DNA of 64,000 nucleotides from CBDCVO01 sp965223085 (GCA_965223085.1 OZ244981.1:1302001-1366000), one strand, 5' to 3'; positions 42,040-51,673 are shown, counted from the stretch's first letter. Numbers and translations: made by a program. Notes: generated from the letters alone by a model not told the origin.

Positions 42040-42762
42040 ATGAGCGGGCGACTACCTCACCACATCTCGCAGCAATTCGATAAGGAACTAGAAGACATTC
42101 GTTCAAAAGTTCTAGAGATGGGAGGGCTCGTCGAAGACCATCTCAACAAAGCACTAGAATCCTTAGCACAAGGAAACCTCGAGCTCGCGGAATACGTCGC
42201 AGACGCAGACTACAAAGTTAACGCATTGGAAATAACGATCGACGCTGAATGCACTGCGATCCTGCTGCGGCGACAACCCGCGGCAAGCGATCTGCGCATG
42301 GTGCTCTCGGTTAGCAAAATTATCACCGACCTTGAGCGGATCGGAGATGAGACGAAAAAAATTTCTCGGATCGTTGGTGAGCTACTCGAGAAACGGGCGC
42401 CGAAATCTTACCACTTTGGCATGCTCGCGATGGGGAACCACGTGAAGACAATGCTGCGCAATGCGCTCGACGCATTCGCACGCATGGATTCCCAAGCGGC
42501 GCTGAAAGTAGCGCAGGAAGACCCCGAAGTAGACCGTGAAACCGAAGCAGTCATGCGGCAATTGATCACTTACATGATGGAAGATCCCCGCTCGATAACG
42601 CGGGCCTTGGATGTCGTGCTCGCGGCCCGAGCCTTCGAACGCATCGGCGATCATGCGAGCAATATCAGCGAAGCGGCGATCTATATGGTTGAAGGTAAAG
42701 ATGTTCGACACACGGCGCTCGAGGACATCGAACAAACGCTTCGCGAACGCAACTCCAGCTAA
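42040..42762 (+). CDS. phoU: Phosphate signalling protein PhoU
   Basis: A 240-residue protein of two three-helix PhoU bundles. The first has HISQQFDKELEDIRSKVLEMGGLVEDHLNKALESL and ERIGDETKKISRIV (metal-binding E-x-x-x-D in the ERIGDE segment); the second has GNHVKTMLRNALDAFARMDSQAAL and FERIGDHASNISEAAIYMVEGKDVRH. PhoU holds PhoR in the inhibiting state when phosphate is plentiful. It is the last gene of the pst operon and converges on phoR. Confidence 0.96.
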   Translation: MSGRLPHHISQQFDKELEDIRSKVLEMGGLVEDHLNKALESLAQGNLELAEYVADADYKVNALEITIDAECTAILLRRQPAASDLRMVLSVSKIITDLERIGDETKKISRIVGELLEKRAPKSYHFGMLAMGNHVKTMLRNALDAFARMDSQAALKVAQEDPEVDRETEAVMRQLITYMMEDPRSITRALDVVLAARAFERIGDHASNISEAAIYMVEGKDVRHTALEDIEQTLRERNSS

Positions 42763-42803
42763 CGGTCTGTCGGACTTGCGCAATGTCCTGGCTAAGCCGC
42801 GCT

Positions 42804-44117
42804 TCAAGACGCGTTATGCAAAACCAACGCTTCGGTGGCAAGTACCGCGGTGCGCGGAAAACGACAGCGAAATAGGCTTCCGGACCCAAGCGTGCTCGTC
42901 ACTTCGAGCGTCGCTTCGTGACGCACCAGCACGTGTTTCACGATTGCTAAACCAAGGCCCGTGCCCCCCATGTCTCGCGATCGGGAACTATCGACCCGAT
43001 AAAAACGCTCGGTAATACGCGGCACGTGCTCCGGCGCGATGCCGACGCCGTTGTCTTCGACATCGAAATAGGCGCCTTGTTCATCCGCGTGCCAGCGCAG
43101 TTTAATCACGCCGCGCGCCGGTGTGTAAAGCACCGCATTGAAAACCAAATTCGAAAAAGCACTATAGAGCTCGCGCTCGGCACCCGCGATAGAAAGCGTA
43201 TGATCAATTTCGAGGGAAAAAAGATGTTCATTTTCGCCGCTCAAACGCCGTGCCTGCAGATGAATATCGTTGAGCATCGTCGCCACGTCGACCGGTTGTG
43301 GATCGGGTACGCGCTCTTCTTGCTCCAGTCGCGATAGCAGCAGCAAGTCCTCCACGATAGACTGCATGCGTAATGCATGGTGCTGCATCTGCTCGAGCAC
43401 CGGCTCCCATGTCGGGGGACATCGATCCGACTGGCCACGCAGGTTTTCGAGATAGCCGCGAAATACGGTAATGGGCGTGCGCAATTCGTGCGATACATTG
43501 GCGACGAAATCACTCCGCATTTGATTCGCACGATGCAGCTGGGTAATGTCGCGGGCGACAAATAACCACTGATCTTTGCCGAAAGGCGCAAGCAATATGC
43601 TCAAGAAACGCGCCGGATCGGTCGGGCATGAGATCTCGGCGGCTACTTTCGGGTTCTTTTTGCGAATAAAATCTGCAACTTCCGGGGCTCGCAATAAATT
43701 GGTCACACGCTGGCCTAAGTCTTCGGGCCAACGAATGCCCAATTGCGCTGCGGCGGCATTGTTAGCCCACTGCACGGCATCGTCTGCGTCGAGAACGACG
43801 GTGGCGTCCGGTAACGCTCGGGTTGCCTTCTGAAACTGCTTCAAATAATTCGCGAGTTTCTTTTTGCGTTTCTTGTGACGCTCACGAAGATAATCGACTT
43901 CTAAGGCGATTACCTCGAACGTGCCGGGTACGGCGGGCGGCTCTAGCCGTTTGAAGTCCCGCACCCAAGCCAAGAGTCGATGGAGATTGCGATAGGTCCA
44001 CACGATGTGCAGGATCGCGGCGATCAGTAACGCGGGTACCACGTGGCCGACTACCACGCCAACGGCCAAAGCACCACCAAATAAAAGCGCAATACGTAGA
44101 AAATCTCTATACAGCAT
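42804..44117 (-). CDS. phoR: Phosphate-regulon sensor kinase PhoR
   Basis: A 437-residue membrane histidine kinase. Two N-terminal TM segments (residues 8-40: IALLFGGALAVGVVVGHVVPALLIAAILHIVW) with almost no periplasmic loop, then a charged linker, a PAS domain (about 100-190), HisKA with the phosphorylated His210 in VSHELRTPITVFRGYL, and a HATPase with N-box FSNLVFNAVLYTP, G1 DNGVGI and G2 GGTGLGLAIVK. It phosphorylates PhoB when PstSCAB-PhoU signal phosphate limitation. It follows phoB on the same strand after 103 bases. Confidence 0.96.
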   Translation of the reverse strand: MLYRDFLRIALLFGGALAVGVVVGHVVPALLIAAILHIVWTYRNLHRLLAWVRDFKRLEPPAVPGTFEVIALEVDYLRERHKKRKKKLANYLKQFQKATRALPDATVVLDADDAVQWANNAAAAQLGIRWPEDLGQRVTNLLRAPEVADFIRKKNPKVAAEISCPTDPARFLSILLAPFGKDQWLFVARDITQLHRANQMRSDFVANVSHELRTPITVFRGYLENLRGQSDRCPPTWEPVLEQMQHHALRMQSIVEDLLLLSRLEQEERVPDPQPVDVATMLNDIHLQARRLSGENEHLFSLEIDHTLSIAGAERELYSAFSNLVFNAVLYTPARGVIKLRWHADEQGAYFDVEDNGVGIAPEHVPRITERFYRVDSSRSRDMGGTGLGLAIVKHVLVRHEATLEVTSTLGSGSLFRCRFPRTAVLATEALVLHNAS

Positions 44118-44220
44118 GCGCCGCTCCGATGTGGTTAAGCTTCACTGCCAGTTTACGTCACCTGGGTTTATAGCGGGCGCTTGCGCTTGCAGATTGAGCG
44201 GGGAGCAGCACGCTGAATCC

Positions 44221-44928
44221 TCACATCGCGGTTTTTTCCTCGCGCTGAGTCGAGAACCGATAACCGACGCCACGCACCGTTTGTATGAGGCGATCGCAAT
44301 CAAAGGGCGCGAGCGACTTTCGCAAACGACGAATATGCACATCTACCGTGCGTTCCTCGATGTAGTTACCGTCTCCCCACACGGCATCCAACAACTGGGC
44401 ACGATTATACACCCGCTCCGGATGGGTAAGAAAAAACTGCAGCAGACGAAACTCGGTGGGACTGAATGCAAGCTCTTGATTTTTAACGGTGATACGATGG
44501 GTTTGCGAGTCGAGTCGAATATCGCCCATGGTCACGATATCTCGTGGTCCCTCACGGCGTCGGCGCCGCAGTACGGCGCGCACCCGGGCGAGCAATTCGT
44601 GCGTCGAAAACGGTTTTGTAATGAAATCATCAGCGCCCGAATCGAGGCCCGCGACTTTATCCGCTTCTTCGCCCTTAGCCGTCAACATGATGATCGCGAT
44701 CTCATTGGTTTTAGGATCACGCTTCAGACGACGCGCGAGATCGACGCCGCTAATGCCGGCTAACATCCAGTCCAGCAGGATCAGATCGGGCGACACGTGC
44801 GAGATCGTCCGCTGTGCTTCGCTGGCATCGGCTGCCTCAGTTGTGTCATAACCCTCGCTGGCGAGCGTCAGGGCAAGCATCTGCCGGATCCCCGGCTCGT
44901 CGTCAACGATCAGAATTCTCATGGGCAT
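44221..44928 (-). CDS. phoB: Phosphate-regulon response regulator PhoB
   Basis: A 235-residue OmpR-type regulator. The receiver has acidic DD at 9-10, the phospho-acceptor Asp53 in LLDWMLAG, and conserved Thr and Lys (IMLTAKGEE, FITKPFS). The winged-helix effector has SPTEFRLLQFFLTHPERVYNRAQLLDAVWGDGNYIEERTVDVHIRRLRKSL, typical of PhoB. A Pho box at 44966-44994 lies upstream, indicating autoregulation. It is transcribed first in phoBR. Confidence 0.97.
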   Translation of the reverse strand: MPMRILIVDDEPGIRQMLALTLASEGYDTTEAADASEAQRTISHVSPDLILLDWMLAGISGVDLARRLKRDPKTNEIAIIMLTAKGEEADKVAGLDSGADDFITKPFSTHELLARVRAVLRRRRREGPRDIVTMGDIRLDSQTHRITVKNQELAFSPTEFRLLQFFLTHPERVYNRAQLLDAVWGDGNYIEERTVDVHIRRLRKSLAPFDCDRLIQTVRGVGYRFSTQREEKTAM

Positions 44929-44965
44929 CGATACAGCTAGCGCCAGGCAATTTAAACATCGCTTT

Positions 44966-44994
44966 ATGACAGCTTTATGAAAATTTTATGCGGT
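44966..44994 (-). promoter_or_regulatory. Pho box upstream of phoB
   Basis: On the plus strand ATGACAG, ATGAAAA and ATGCGGT recur every 11 bases, separated by CTTT and TTTT. On the minus strand the best half-site is a perfect CTGTCAT. It lies 38-66 bases before the phoB start, where an activated Pho-regulon promoter would have it. Confidence 0.75.
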
Positions 44995-45119
44995 GCAGCA
45001 TTTTAGGCCTATATGTTCTTGGACGAGTCGGACAGGGAAAAATTCCTGTGAAAACACTACGGTATAAGATCAGATCATCACTGGGAACGCGGCGCTGTAT
45101 GCCTTACATTGAAAGCCCC

Positions 45120-45163
45120 GGTCGCAGGAGGCGACCAACTACTCAGTGCCCTAGGGCCCTAGG
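45120..45163 (+). promoter_or_regulatory. Leader hairpin and 14-bp palindrome before comEA
   Basis: GGTCGC-AGGAG-GCGACC (45120-45136) is a perfect six-base stem-loop exposing an AGGAG. CCTAGGGCCCTAGG (45150-45163) is a perfect 14-base palindrome 10 bases before the true ribosome site AAGGAGG. They suggest leader control of comEA. I found no match to a known riboswitch. Confidence 0.4.
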
Positions 45164-45186
45164 TTCAAGAACAAGGAGGTTACGCA

Positions 45187-45465
45187 ATGCGTTCCATAAA
45201 ATCCATTCTCGCTACCAGCTTACTCGCGCTGTCGCTACACGCGCCGGCGGCGGACACCGTTGATATCAATGCTGCCGATGCCGCAACCTTAGCGAGCGAA
45301 ATTATCGGTATCGGACCGGCACGTGCCGCCGCGATTGTGGACTATCGCGAAACACACGGGCCGTTCAAATCGGTCGACGACTTAGTGTTGGTGAAAGGGA
45401 TAGGCATGAGCACGGTTGATAAAAATCGCACGCGTTTATCTGTCGCGGTGGACGCTGAAAATTGA
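45187..45465 (+). CDS. ComEA-type helix-hairpin-helix protein
   Basis: A 92-residue exported DNA-binding protein. The signal peptide SIKSILATSLLALSLHAPAA is followed by two HhH motifs: VDINAADAATLASEIIGIGPARAAAIVDYRETHGPFKSVDDLVLVKGIGMSTVDKNRTRLSV. Small proteins of this type bind incoming DNA in the periplasm during natural transformation, or have unknown roles in non-competent species. AAGGAGG lies before the ATG. It stands 67 bases upstream of leuS. Confidence 0.88.
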   Translation: MRSIKSILATSLLALSLHAPAADTVDINAADAATLASEIIGIGPARAAAIVDYRETHGPFKSVDDLVLVKGIGMSTVDKNRTRLSVAVDAEN

Positions 45466-45532
45466 CGAGCCCGGAAGTACGCCGTCTGCGCTTTGCGCCG
45501 CGCGCGAGCCCTAGGGTATGCTCTCGGGGCTG

Positions 45533-48136
45533 ATGGATGAGAGGTACAAGCCACACGAAATAGAACCTGCTGTGCAGCGTCGCTGGGCGGAGGAACAGGT
45601 ATTCGCCGTGCGGGAAGATCCAGCGCGGGAAAAGTTTTATTGCCTGTGCATGTTTCCCTACCCGAGCGGCCGCTTGCACATGGGCCATGTCCGCAATTAC
45701 ACCATTGGCGATGTGATCGCGCGCTACCAACGCATGCTTGGTAAAAACGTTTTGCACCCAATGGGTTGGGATGCATTTGGCCTCCCGGCCGAGAATGCCG
45801 CGATCGAAAACAATGTGCCGCCGGCGCGCTGGACCCGCGACAACATCGAATATATGCGCGGCCAGTTACAGCGCTTAGGCTTCTCCTACGACTGGTCGCG
45901 GGAATTCGCCACTTGTGATCCGACTTACTATCGATGGGAGCAGTGGTTTTTCACCCGCTTATACGAACAAGGTTTAGTTTATCGAGACACTGCCATAGTG
46001 AACTGGGATCCGGTCGATCAAACCGTGCTCGCGAACGAGCAGGTGATCGACGGTCGCGGTTGGCGCTCGGGCGCACTTGTCGAACGCCGCGAAATTCCGC
46101 AGTGGTTCGTGCGGATTACGGCCTACGCGGAAGAACTCCTGGCGGACTTGGCGCAACTCGATGGTTGGCCGGAAGCGGTCAAAACCATGCAACGCAATTG
46201 GATCGGGCGCTCAGAAGGCTTACGGCTGCGCTTTGAACTCAGCGACGCTAGCGGTGATCTCGAGGTTTTCACCACGCGCCCGGACACCTTAATGGGTGCC
46301 ACGTATATGGCGATCGCACCCGAACACCCCTTGGCGCGCCGCGCGGCAGCGGAAGATGACGACATTGCTAACTTTATCGCGTCTTGTGCCAAAACGAGCA
46401 CATCGGAAGCCGCCTTAGAGAAACTCGAAAAGCGCGGCCTGCCGCTCCCGTATACCGTAAAACACCCGTTGACCGGGAAGGCCTTGCCCGTGTGGGTCGC
46501 AAATTTCGTCCTCATGAGCTATGGCACTGGCGCGGTTATGTCGGTGCCGGGTCACGATCAGCGTGATTGGGAATTCGCGCACGCTTTCGGCCTGCCGGTA
46601 ATTCAAGTTATTTTTCCGGCAGGCGGCGACAACCCAGGGATCGAGACGGGCGCTTTTCTCGCCAAAGGCGTGTTGGGCAATAGCGGTGATTACGACGGTT
46701 TGGACTTCGACCAAGCTTGCGAGGCGATAACGGCTACCTTGGAAGCCCAGGGTCGAGCCGGGCGCCAAGTGCAATATCGGCTGCGTGATTGGCTCGTGTC
46801 TCGACAACGCTATTGGGGATGCCCGATTCCAGTCGTCTACGACGAGCACGATAAAGTGATCCCGGAAACGGCGAGGCGCTTACCGATCGTGTTGCCCGAA
46901 GACGTCGCTTGGCAAGGTGTCGCCTCTCCCATCAAACAAATGCGCGAATTTGTTGAAACGACCGAACCGCACAGCGCCCGGCCAGCTCGTCGGGAAACGG
47001 ACACCTTCGATACTTTTTTCGAGTCGTCTTGGTATTTTTCGCGATTTTGTTGCCCCGACAACGACAGCGCGATGATCGACGCGCGCGCACGTTATTGGAT
47101 GCCTGTTGATATCTACATCGGCGGTATTGAGCATGCGGTGTTGCACCTACTCTATGCGCGTTTTTTTCACAAGCTCATGCGCGACGCAGGACTTATCGAC
47201 GGTAGCGAACCGTTCACCCGCCTCCTCACTCAGGGCATGGTATGCAAGGAGACTTATTATCGTGACGAAGCAGATGGCAAACGAACGTATTTTAACCCTA
47301 GCGAAGTCGATACCGAAACCGACGCCAAGGGTCGGGTTAGCACGGCGCGATTAGCGCATGATGGTCAAGATGTCATCATCGGCGCGATCGAAAAAATGTC
47401 GAAATCTAAAAATAACGGTGTCGATCCGCAAACTTTGATCGATCGCTACGGCGCGGATACCGTGCGTTTATATACGATGTTCGCCGCACCGCCAGAACAA
47501 TCGCTGGAATGGTCCGATTCTGCGGTTGAAGGTTCGTTACGTTTCTTACGCAGCTTGTGGCGCGCAGTCTACAAACACGCACAAGGGGGGCCAGTAACAA
47601 ACGCGCGCGCCGTCATTGACGCGGAGACGCTATCAACACCGTTACGAGACATACGGCGCCGAACGCACGAAACCATCGCTAAAGTAACCGACGACATAGC
47701 GAGACGCTATAAGTTCAATACCGCCATCGCGGCTGTCATGGAACTCGTCAATGCATTGGCGCGATCGTCGGACAGCTCTGTCGCGGGCCGCGCGGTGTTG
47801 CAAGAAGGCTTAGAAGCCTGTGTCTGTTTGCTTGCACCGATCGTGCCGCACTGCACTGAACACCTGTGGGAGGCGTTGGGCCACCGAGGTAGCAGCCTCG
47901 TCGATACCGCGTGGCCGAGTGTCGATGATGAGGCCCTGTTACGGGAACAGCTCGCCGTCGTCGTGCAAGTCAACGGACGCAAACGCAGCCTCATCCAAGT
48001 CACCGCCGATGCGGATAAATTAGCCTATGAACAAATAGCGGTGAGTGATGCGAACGTACAGCGCCACCTCCAGGGCCTCACGATACGCAAAGTAATCATC
48101 GTGCCGGAGAAACTCGTTAATATTGTCGCCTCATGA
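45533..48136 (+). CDS. leuS: Leucyl-tRNA synthetase
   Basis: About 867 residues, class Ia synthetase charging tRNA-Leu. The HIGH-type motif is PYPSGRLHMGHVRNY, the editing (CP1) domain includes TTRPDTLMGATYMAIAPEHPL, and KMSKSKNNGVDP is the KMSKS loop; the C-terminal domain ends VVQVNGRKRSLIQV...IRKVIIVPEKLVNIV. The frame allows ATG 45518, but ATG 45533 (MDERYKPHEIE) matches family starts. Its stop overlaps the lptE start as ATGA. Confidence 0.97.
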   Translation: MDERYKPHEIEPAVQRRWAEEQVFAVREDPAREKFYCLCMFPYPSGRLHMGHVRNYTIGDVIARYQRMLGKNVLHPMGWDAFGLPAENAAIENNVPPARWTRDNIEYMRGQLQRLGFSYDWSREFATCDPTYYRWEQWFFTRLYEQGLVYRDTAIVNWDPVDQTVLANEQVIDGRGWRSGALVERREIPQWFVRITAYAEELLADLAQLDGWPEAVKTMQRNWIGRSEGLRLRFELSDASGDLEVFTTRPDTLMGATYMAIAPEHPLARRAAAEDDDIANFIASCAKTSTSEAALEKLEKRGLPLPYTVKHPLTGKALPVWVANFVLMSYGTGAVMSVPGHDQRDWEFAHAFGLPVIQVIFPAGGDNPGIETGAFLAKGVLGNSGDYDGLDFDQACEAITATLEAQGRAGRQVQYRLRDWLVSRQRYWGCPIPVVYDEHDKVIPETARRLPIVLPEDVAWQGVASPIKQMREFVETTEPHSARPARRETDTFDTFFESSWYFSRFCCPDNDSAMIDARARYWMPVDIYIGGIEHAVLHLLYARFFHKLMRDAGLIDGSEPFTRLLTQGMVCKETYYRDEADGKRTYFNPSEVDTETDAKGRVSTARLAHDGQDVIIGAIEKMSKSKNNGVDPQTLIDRYGADTVRLYTMFAAPPEQSLEWSDSAVEGSLRFLRSLWRAVYKHAQGGPVTNARAVIDAETLSTPLRDIRRRTHETIAKVTDDIARRYKFNTAIAAVMELVNALARSSDSSVAGRAVLQEGLEACVCLLAPIVPHCTEHLWEALGHRGSSLVDTAWPSVDDEALLREQLAVVVQVNGRKRSLIQVTADADKLAYEQIAVSDANVQRHLQGLTIRKVIIVPEKLVNIVAS

Positions 48137-48639
48137 AAACACCGTCGATCATCACCTGTCTACTCGGGATTTTGTGCTTAAGCGCTTGCGGCGGCTGGCA
48201 TTTGCGCGGTACAGGTCTCAGAGAATTACCGATCTCCACGGTCAATATTTACGCCATTGGTGCCTCCCGTGTGCAGCAAGCACTGCAATCGGAACTGTAT
48301 TACAACAACTTACGCCTGGTGTCGCGCAGTGCTGCAGAGGCGATTATCGAGATCGCCGACGAACGCTTTCGACGCCGGATCTTGTCGGTCGATCCCGACA
48401 CCGGCAAAGTGCGCGAAGTCGAACTTCGCTTGGAGCTTGCTGTAACCGTGCGTGACAGCGAAGAACGAATAGTCATGCCAACTAATAAAATGTTCTGGGA
48501 AAATGACTACGTGTTTGATGAGAGTTCGGTGCTGGGAACCGAAGCGCGGGAAGATCTATTGGAAATCGAAATGGCGAAAAGTGCCGCGCAGTCGCTCCTC
48601 ATTCGCCTCGAAGCGGCGGATTTCAGTTCCGTCCAGTAA
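48133..48639 (+). CDS. lptE: LPS-assembly lipoprotein LptE
   Basis: A 168-residue outer-membrane lipoprotein that plugs LptD and helps insert LPS. The signal peptide ends in the lipobox LSAC (Cys19), followed by GGWHLRGTGLRELPISTVNIYAIGASRVQQALQSELYYNNLRLVSRSAAEAIIEIADERFRRRILSVDPDTGKVREVELRLELAVTVRD, typical of LptE. It is translationally coupled to leuS and precedes holA by six bases. Confidence 0.93.
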   Translation: MKTPSIITCLLGILCLSACGGWHLRGTGLRELPISTVNIYAIGASRVQQALQSELYYNNLRLVSRSAAEAIIEIADERFRRRILSVDPDTGKVREVELRLELAVTVRDSEERIVMPTNKMFWENDYVFDESSVLGTEAREDLLEIEMAKSAAQSLLIRLEAADFSSVQ

Positions 48640-48645
48640 CGCCCC

Positions 48646-49758
48646 ATGCAACTTACACCCACCCGCCTCGGCGAACATATCGAGCGCCACGGGTTGCTGC
48701 ACACCTACCTCGTCTATGGTGACGAGCCGCTGCAACAGAGGGAAGCACGCGACGAACTGCGGCAAGCCGCACGCGATACCGGGATTGATGAACGCTTGGT
48801 TTTCGACGTCGAAGCGGGCTTCGATTGGCGCACCGTTACCACGCTCAGTGCAAATCTATCGCTGTTTTCGAACCGACGCTTAGTCGAAATTAGGCTCGCT
48901 GAGCGCAAACTCGACAAAACCGGCGCGCAGGCGATCAGCGAGATCGTCGCTAGCGCTGCGGGTCCAGATGTGTTTTTGCTCAGTGCCGGCAAGCTCGATC
49001 GCAGCGCAAAATCCAGCAAGTGGTTTAAAGCCTGTGCCCAGCATGGCGCTGTGATCGAGTGCCGCACACCGGCGCCGAAAGCACTGCAAACGTGGCTCGT
49101 AGCGCGAGCGCGGCAACAGGATTGTCGCCTGACGACCGAAGCAGCGGAGTTGTTGGTCATGCGAACGGAAGGCAACGTCTTAGCGGCCGCCCAGGAGATC
49201 GAGAAACTCGTGCTCGCCAACGGCGTCGGCGAGTTGACGCTCGACCTCGCGGTCGCGGCGGTATCCGATAGTACCCGCCACGACGTTTTTCAAATGGTAG
49301 ACGCTGCCATCGCCGGCGATCCCGCACGCGCCGTGCGAATCTTGCGGGGACTCGCAGCCGCCGGCACCGAGCCGGTGTTGTTGGCGTGGGCTTGCAACCG
49401 CGAACTACGCGCGCTGGCGGGCATGCGAACTGAAATCGCTCGAGGGACACCCTCTCAGGAAGTAATAGCGCACTATGGTGTGTGGCGCTCGCGCAGTGCG
49501 CTCATCCAGCGCGCCCTAGCGCGCTTGTCGGTCTCGCAGTGCCTAACCTTGTGGCGTGAAAGTATTTTCATCGATTGGATTGCCAAAGGGATCCGTAGTG
49601 GGGACCCGTGGAATGCGTTAGAGTGCCTAGTGCTCGCATGGAGCGATAAGCCGCTGACGAGCGCGAGCGGTGAATGTGCGGAACTGGGCTCGGATGCGCA
49701 GAAAAACGCGCCCGCCCCCGGCATAATGAATGACTATGGCCACTACGACTGCCCGTGA
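48646..49758 (+). CDS. holA: DNA polymerase III subunit delta HolA
   Basis: A 370-residue clamp-loader subunit that opens the beta ring. Typical parts are YLVYGDEPLQQREARDELRQAARDTG, FSNRRLVEIRLAERKLDKTGAQAI, LSAGKLDRSAKSSKWFKACAQHGAVIEC and the lid/C-terminal DVFQMVDAAIAGDPARAVRILRGLAAAGTEPVLLAWACNRELRALAGM. The C terminus is about 25 residues longer than usual and overlaps proA by about 23 bases. Confidence 0.93.
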   Translation: MQLTPTRLGEHIERHGLLHTYLVYGDEPLQQREARDELRQAARDTGIDERLVFDVEAGFDWRTVTTLSANLSLFSNRRLVEIRLAERKLDKTGAQAISEIVASAAGPDVFLLSAGKLDRSAKSSKWFKACAQHGAVIECRTPAPKALQTWLVARARQQDCRLTTEAAELLVMRTEGNVLAAAQEIEKLVLANGVGELTLDLAVAAVSDSTRHDVFQMVDAAIAGDPARAVRILRGLAAAGTEPVLLAWACNRELRALAGMRTEIARGTPSQEVIAHYGVWRSRSALIQRALARLSVSQCLTLWRESIFIDWIAKGIRSGDPWNALECLVLAWSDKPLTSASGECAELGSDAQKNAPAPGIMNDYGHYDCP

Positions 49759-51016
49759 TAATGACGTTGACCTGTCCGCCTACATGGGCGAGATGGGTAC
49801 AGCTGCCCGTGCTGCTGCGGTCGCCATGGCGCGCGCTTCGAGTCAGCAAAAAGAGGCCGCGCTGGAAGCTATAGCTGCTGCGGTAAGTCACGCCGAAGGC
49901 GCGATATTGCGCGCCAATCAGCGCGACCTCACCGCTGCGAATGACTTAGATCCGGCGCTGCGCGAACGGCTTGAACTAAATTCCGATCGCATCGCCGCTA
50001 TGGCCGACGGCCTGCGCGCCGTCGCGGCGCTAGCGGATCCCATCGGTGAAATTACTGATTTGTGCTACCGACCTAGCGGTATTCAGGTCGGCCGCATGCG
50101 CGCCCCTCTTGGCGTCGTCGGCATTATTTATGAGTCACGTCCGAATGTTACCGCCGACGCGGCGGCACTGTGTTTGAAAGCCGGCAATGCGGCGATTCTG
50201 CGCGGTGGTTCCGAAGCGCTACACTCCAATCAAGCGATCGCGCAGTGTGTGCGCGCCGGTCTAGAGGCACACGGCTTGCCAACCGCGGCCGTGCAGGTAG
50301 TGGCAACCAGCGATCGTGCCGCAGTGGGTGCGATGCTGGCGATGCAAGATGTAATTGACGTCATCGTTCCGCGCGGCGGCAAAAGCTTGGTGGAACGCGT
50401 GACATGCGAAGCGCGCATGCCGGTTATCAAACATCTAGACGGTGTGTGTCACGTCTATTTAGATGCCGCGGCCGATCTCCATAAAGCGAAACAGATCGCG
50501 ATCAACGCGAAAACCCAACGCTACGGCGTGTGTAACGCGATGGAAACATTGCTGGTGGACACGAAGATCGCCGCAGCAATATTGCCCGATTTGTTGGCAC
50601 AACTGCACGAGTTGGGGGTCGAAGTGCGCGGTTGTGAGCACGCGTGCGCATTTCACGTCGCGGCGAAACTCGCAAGCGAAGATGATTGGTACGCGGAGTA
50701 TTTGGCACCGATATTAGCGATTCGTGTGGTCGATGGGTGCGATGCGGCGATCGCGCATATTCGCAAGTATGGCTCGGGACACACGGATGCCATCGTGACA
50801 GAAAACTTAACCATCGCACGCCACTTTCTCACTGCGGTTGATTCCAGTTCCGTGATGGTAAATGCGTCCACCCGTTTCGCGGACGGCTTCGAGTATGGCC
50901 TCGGCGCAGAAGTAGGGATCAGTACTGACAAGTTTCATGCTCGTGGCCCGGTGGGCATCGAGGGTTTAACGAACCAGAAGTGGATCGTGATCGGCGATGG
51001 CCATATTCGGGCCTAA
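49736..51016 (+). CDS. proA: Gamma-glutamyl phosphate reductase
   Basis: About 426 residues; NADPH-dependent reduction of gamma-glutamyl phosphate in proline synthesis. Typical stretches are MRAPLGVVGIIYESRPNVTADAAALCLKAGNAAILRGGSEALHSN, the catalytic Cys in YGVCNAMETLLVD, and DGFEYGLGAEVGISTDKFHARGPVGIEGLTNQKWIVIGDGHIR. ATG 49736 (MATTTARD) is preferred over 49730. The position between holA and nadD is as in Pseudomonas. Confidence 0.96.
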   Translation: MATTTARDNDVDLSAYMGEMGTAARAAAVAMARASSQQKEAALEAIAAAVSHAEGAILRANQRDLTAANDLDPALRERLELNSDRIAAMADGLRAVAALADPIGEITDLCYRPSGIQVGRMRAPLGVVGIIYESRPNVTADAAALCLKAGNAAILRGGSEALHSNQAIAQCVRAGLEAHGLPTAAVQVVATSDRAAVGAMLAMQDVIDVIVPRGGKSLVERVTCEARMPVIKHLDGVCHVYLDAAADLHKAKQIAINAKTQRYGVCNAMETLLVDTKIAAAILPDLLAQLHELGVEVRGCEHACAFHVAAKLASEDDWYAEYLAPILAIRVVDGCDAAIAHIRKYGSGHTDAIVTENLTIARHFLTAVDSSSVMVNASTRFADGFEYGLGAEVGISTDKFHARGPVGIEGLTNQKWIVIGDGHIRA

Positions 51017-51034
51017 CGATGGCCCGGTGGCACG

Positions 51035-51673
51035 GTGGCGAAAAGACCAGCAATCGGGATCTTAGGCGGCACCTTCGACCCTGTGCATTGCGGCCATCTG
51101 CGGCTTGCCCTAGAAGTACGTGACGCGCTCGATCTACAGATCGTGCACTTCGTGCCCTTAGCGATCCCTCATCATCGTCAACCACCGCGCGCGGAATTAA
51201 ATCTGCGGCTCGAAATGTTGCGCGTCGCCACCGCGCGGCCGGGACTGGCACTCGACACACGAGAAATTGAACGGCCGTCCATATCCTATACTTTCGATAC
51301 GTTAGCGAGTTTTCGTGCCGAATTTCCTCAGCACACCCTGTGCTTCATTCTGGGACGAGATACCTTCAACGGCTTGCCACAGTGGCACCGCTGGCAGGAG
51401 CTTACCGAGCTCGCGCATCTTGTTGTCGCCAGCCGTCCTGAGGTCGAGTCGACCCACGATGCAACGCTCGAGCGGTTCATTCGCGCGCGGTCTTGTGAGG
51501 ATTTTAGCGACCTTATGGCGACACCTGCCGGGCGTATTTTTTTCCTGTCGATCCCCTTGCTGCCCATTTCCGCTACTGACATTCGCGCGCGAGTATGCGA
51601 TGGTCGCAGCATTGACTACTTAGTCCCGCAGGAAGTACAACAAATAATTGAACGCACTGGACTGTACCAATAA
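51035..51673 (+). CDS. nadD: Nicotinate-nucleotide adenylyltransferase
   Basis: A 212-residue enzyme of NAD synthesis transferring AMP to nicotinate mononucleotide. The nucleotide-binding motif is IGILGGTFDPVHCGHLRLALEV, the second is IPLLPISATDIRARVCDGRSIDYLVPQEVQQIIERTGLY (I-S-x-x-x-I-R). It starts at GTG 51035, 18 bases after proA, inside the leuS-maf operon. Confidence 0.95.
   Translation: MAKRPAIGILGGTFDPVHCGHLRLALEVRDALDLQIVHFVPLAIPHHRQPPRAELNLRLEMLRVATARPGLALDTREIERPSISYTFDTLASFRAEFPQHTLCFILGRDTFNGLPQWHRWQELTELAHLVVASRPEVESTHDATLERFIRARSCEDFSDLMATPAGRIFFLSIPLLPISATDIRARVCDGRSIDYLVPQEVQQIIERTGLYQ

Noticed and set aside
45040..45186. A cyclic-di-GMP (GEMM) riboswitch upstream of comEA
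   Set aside because: A short AAAGCC.CCGG resemblance is present near 45112, but the paired stems and the other conserved elements of the motif could not be found.
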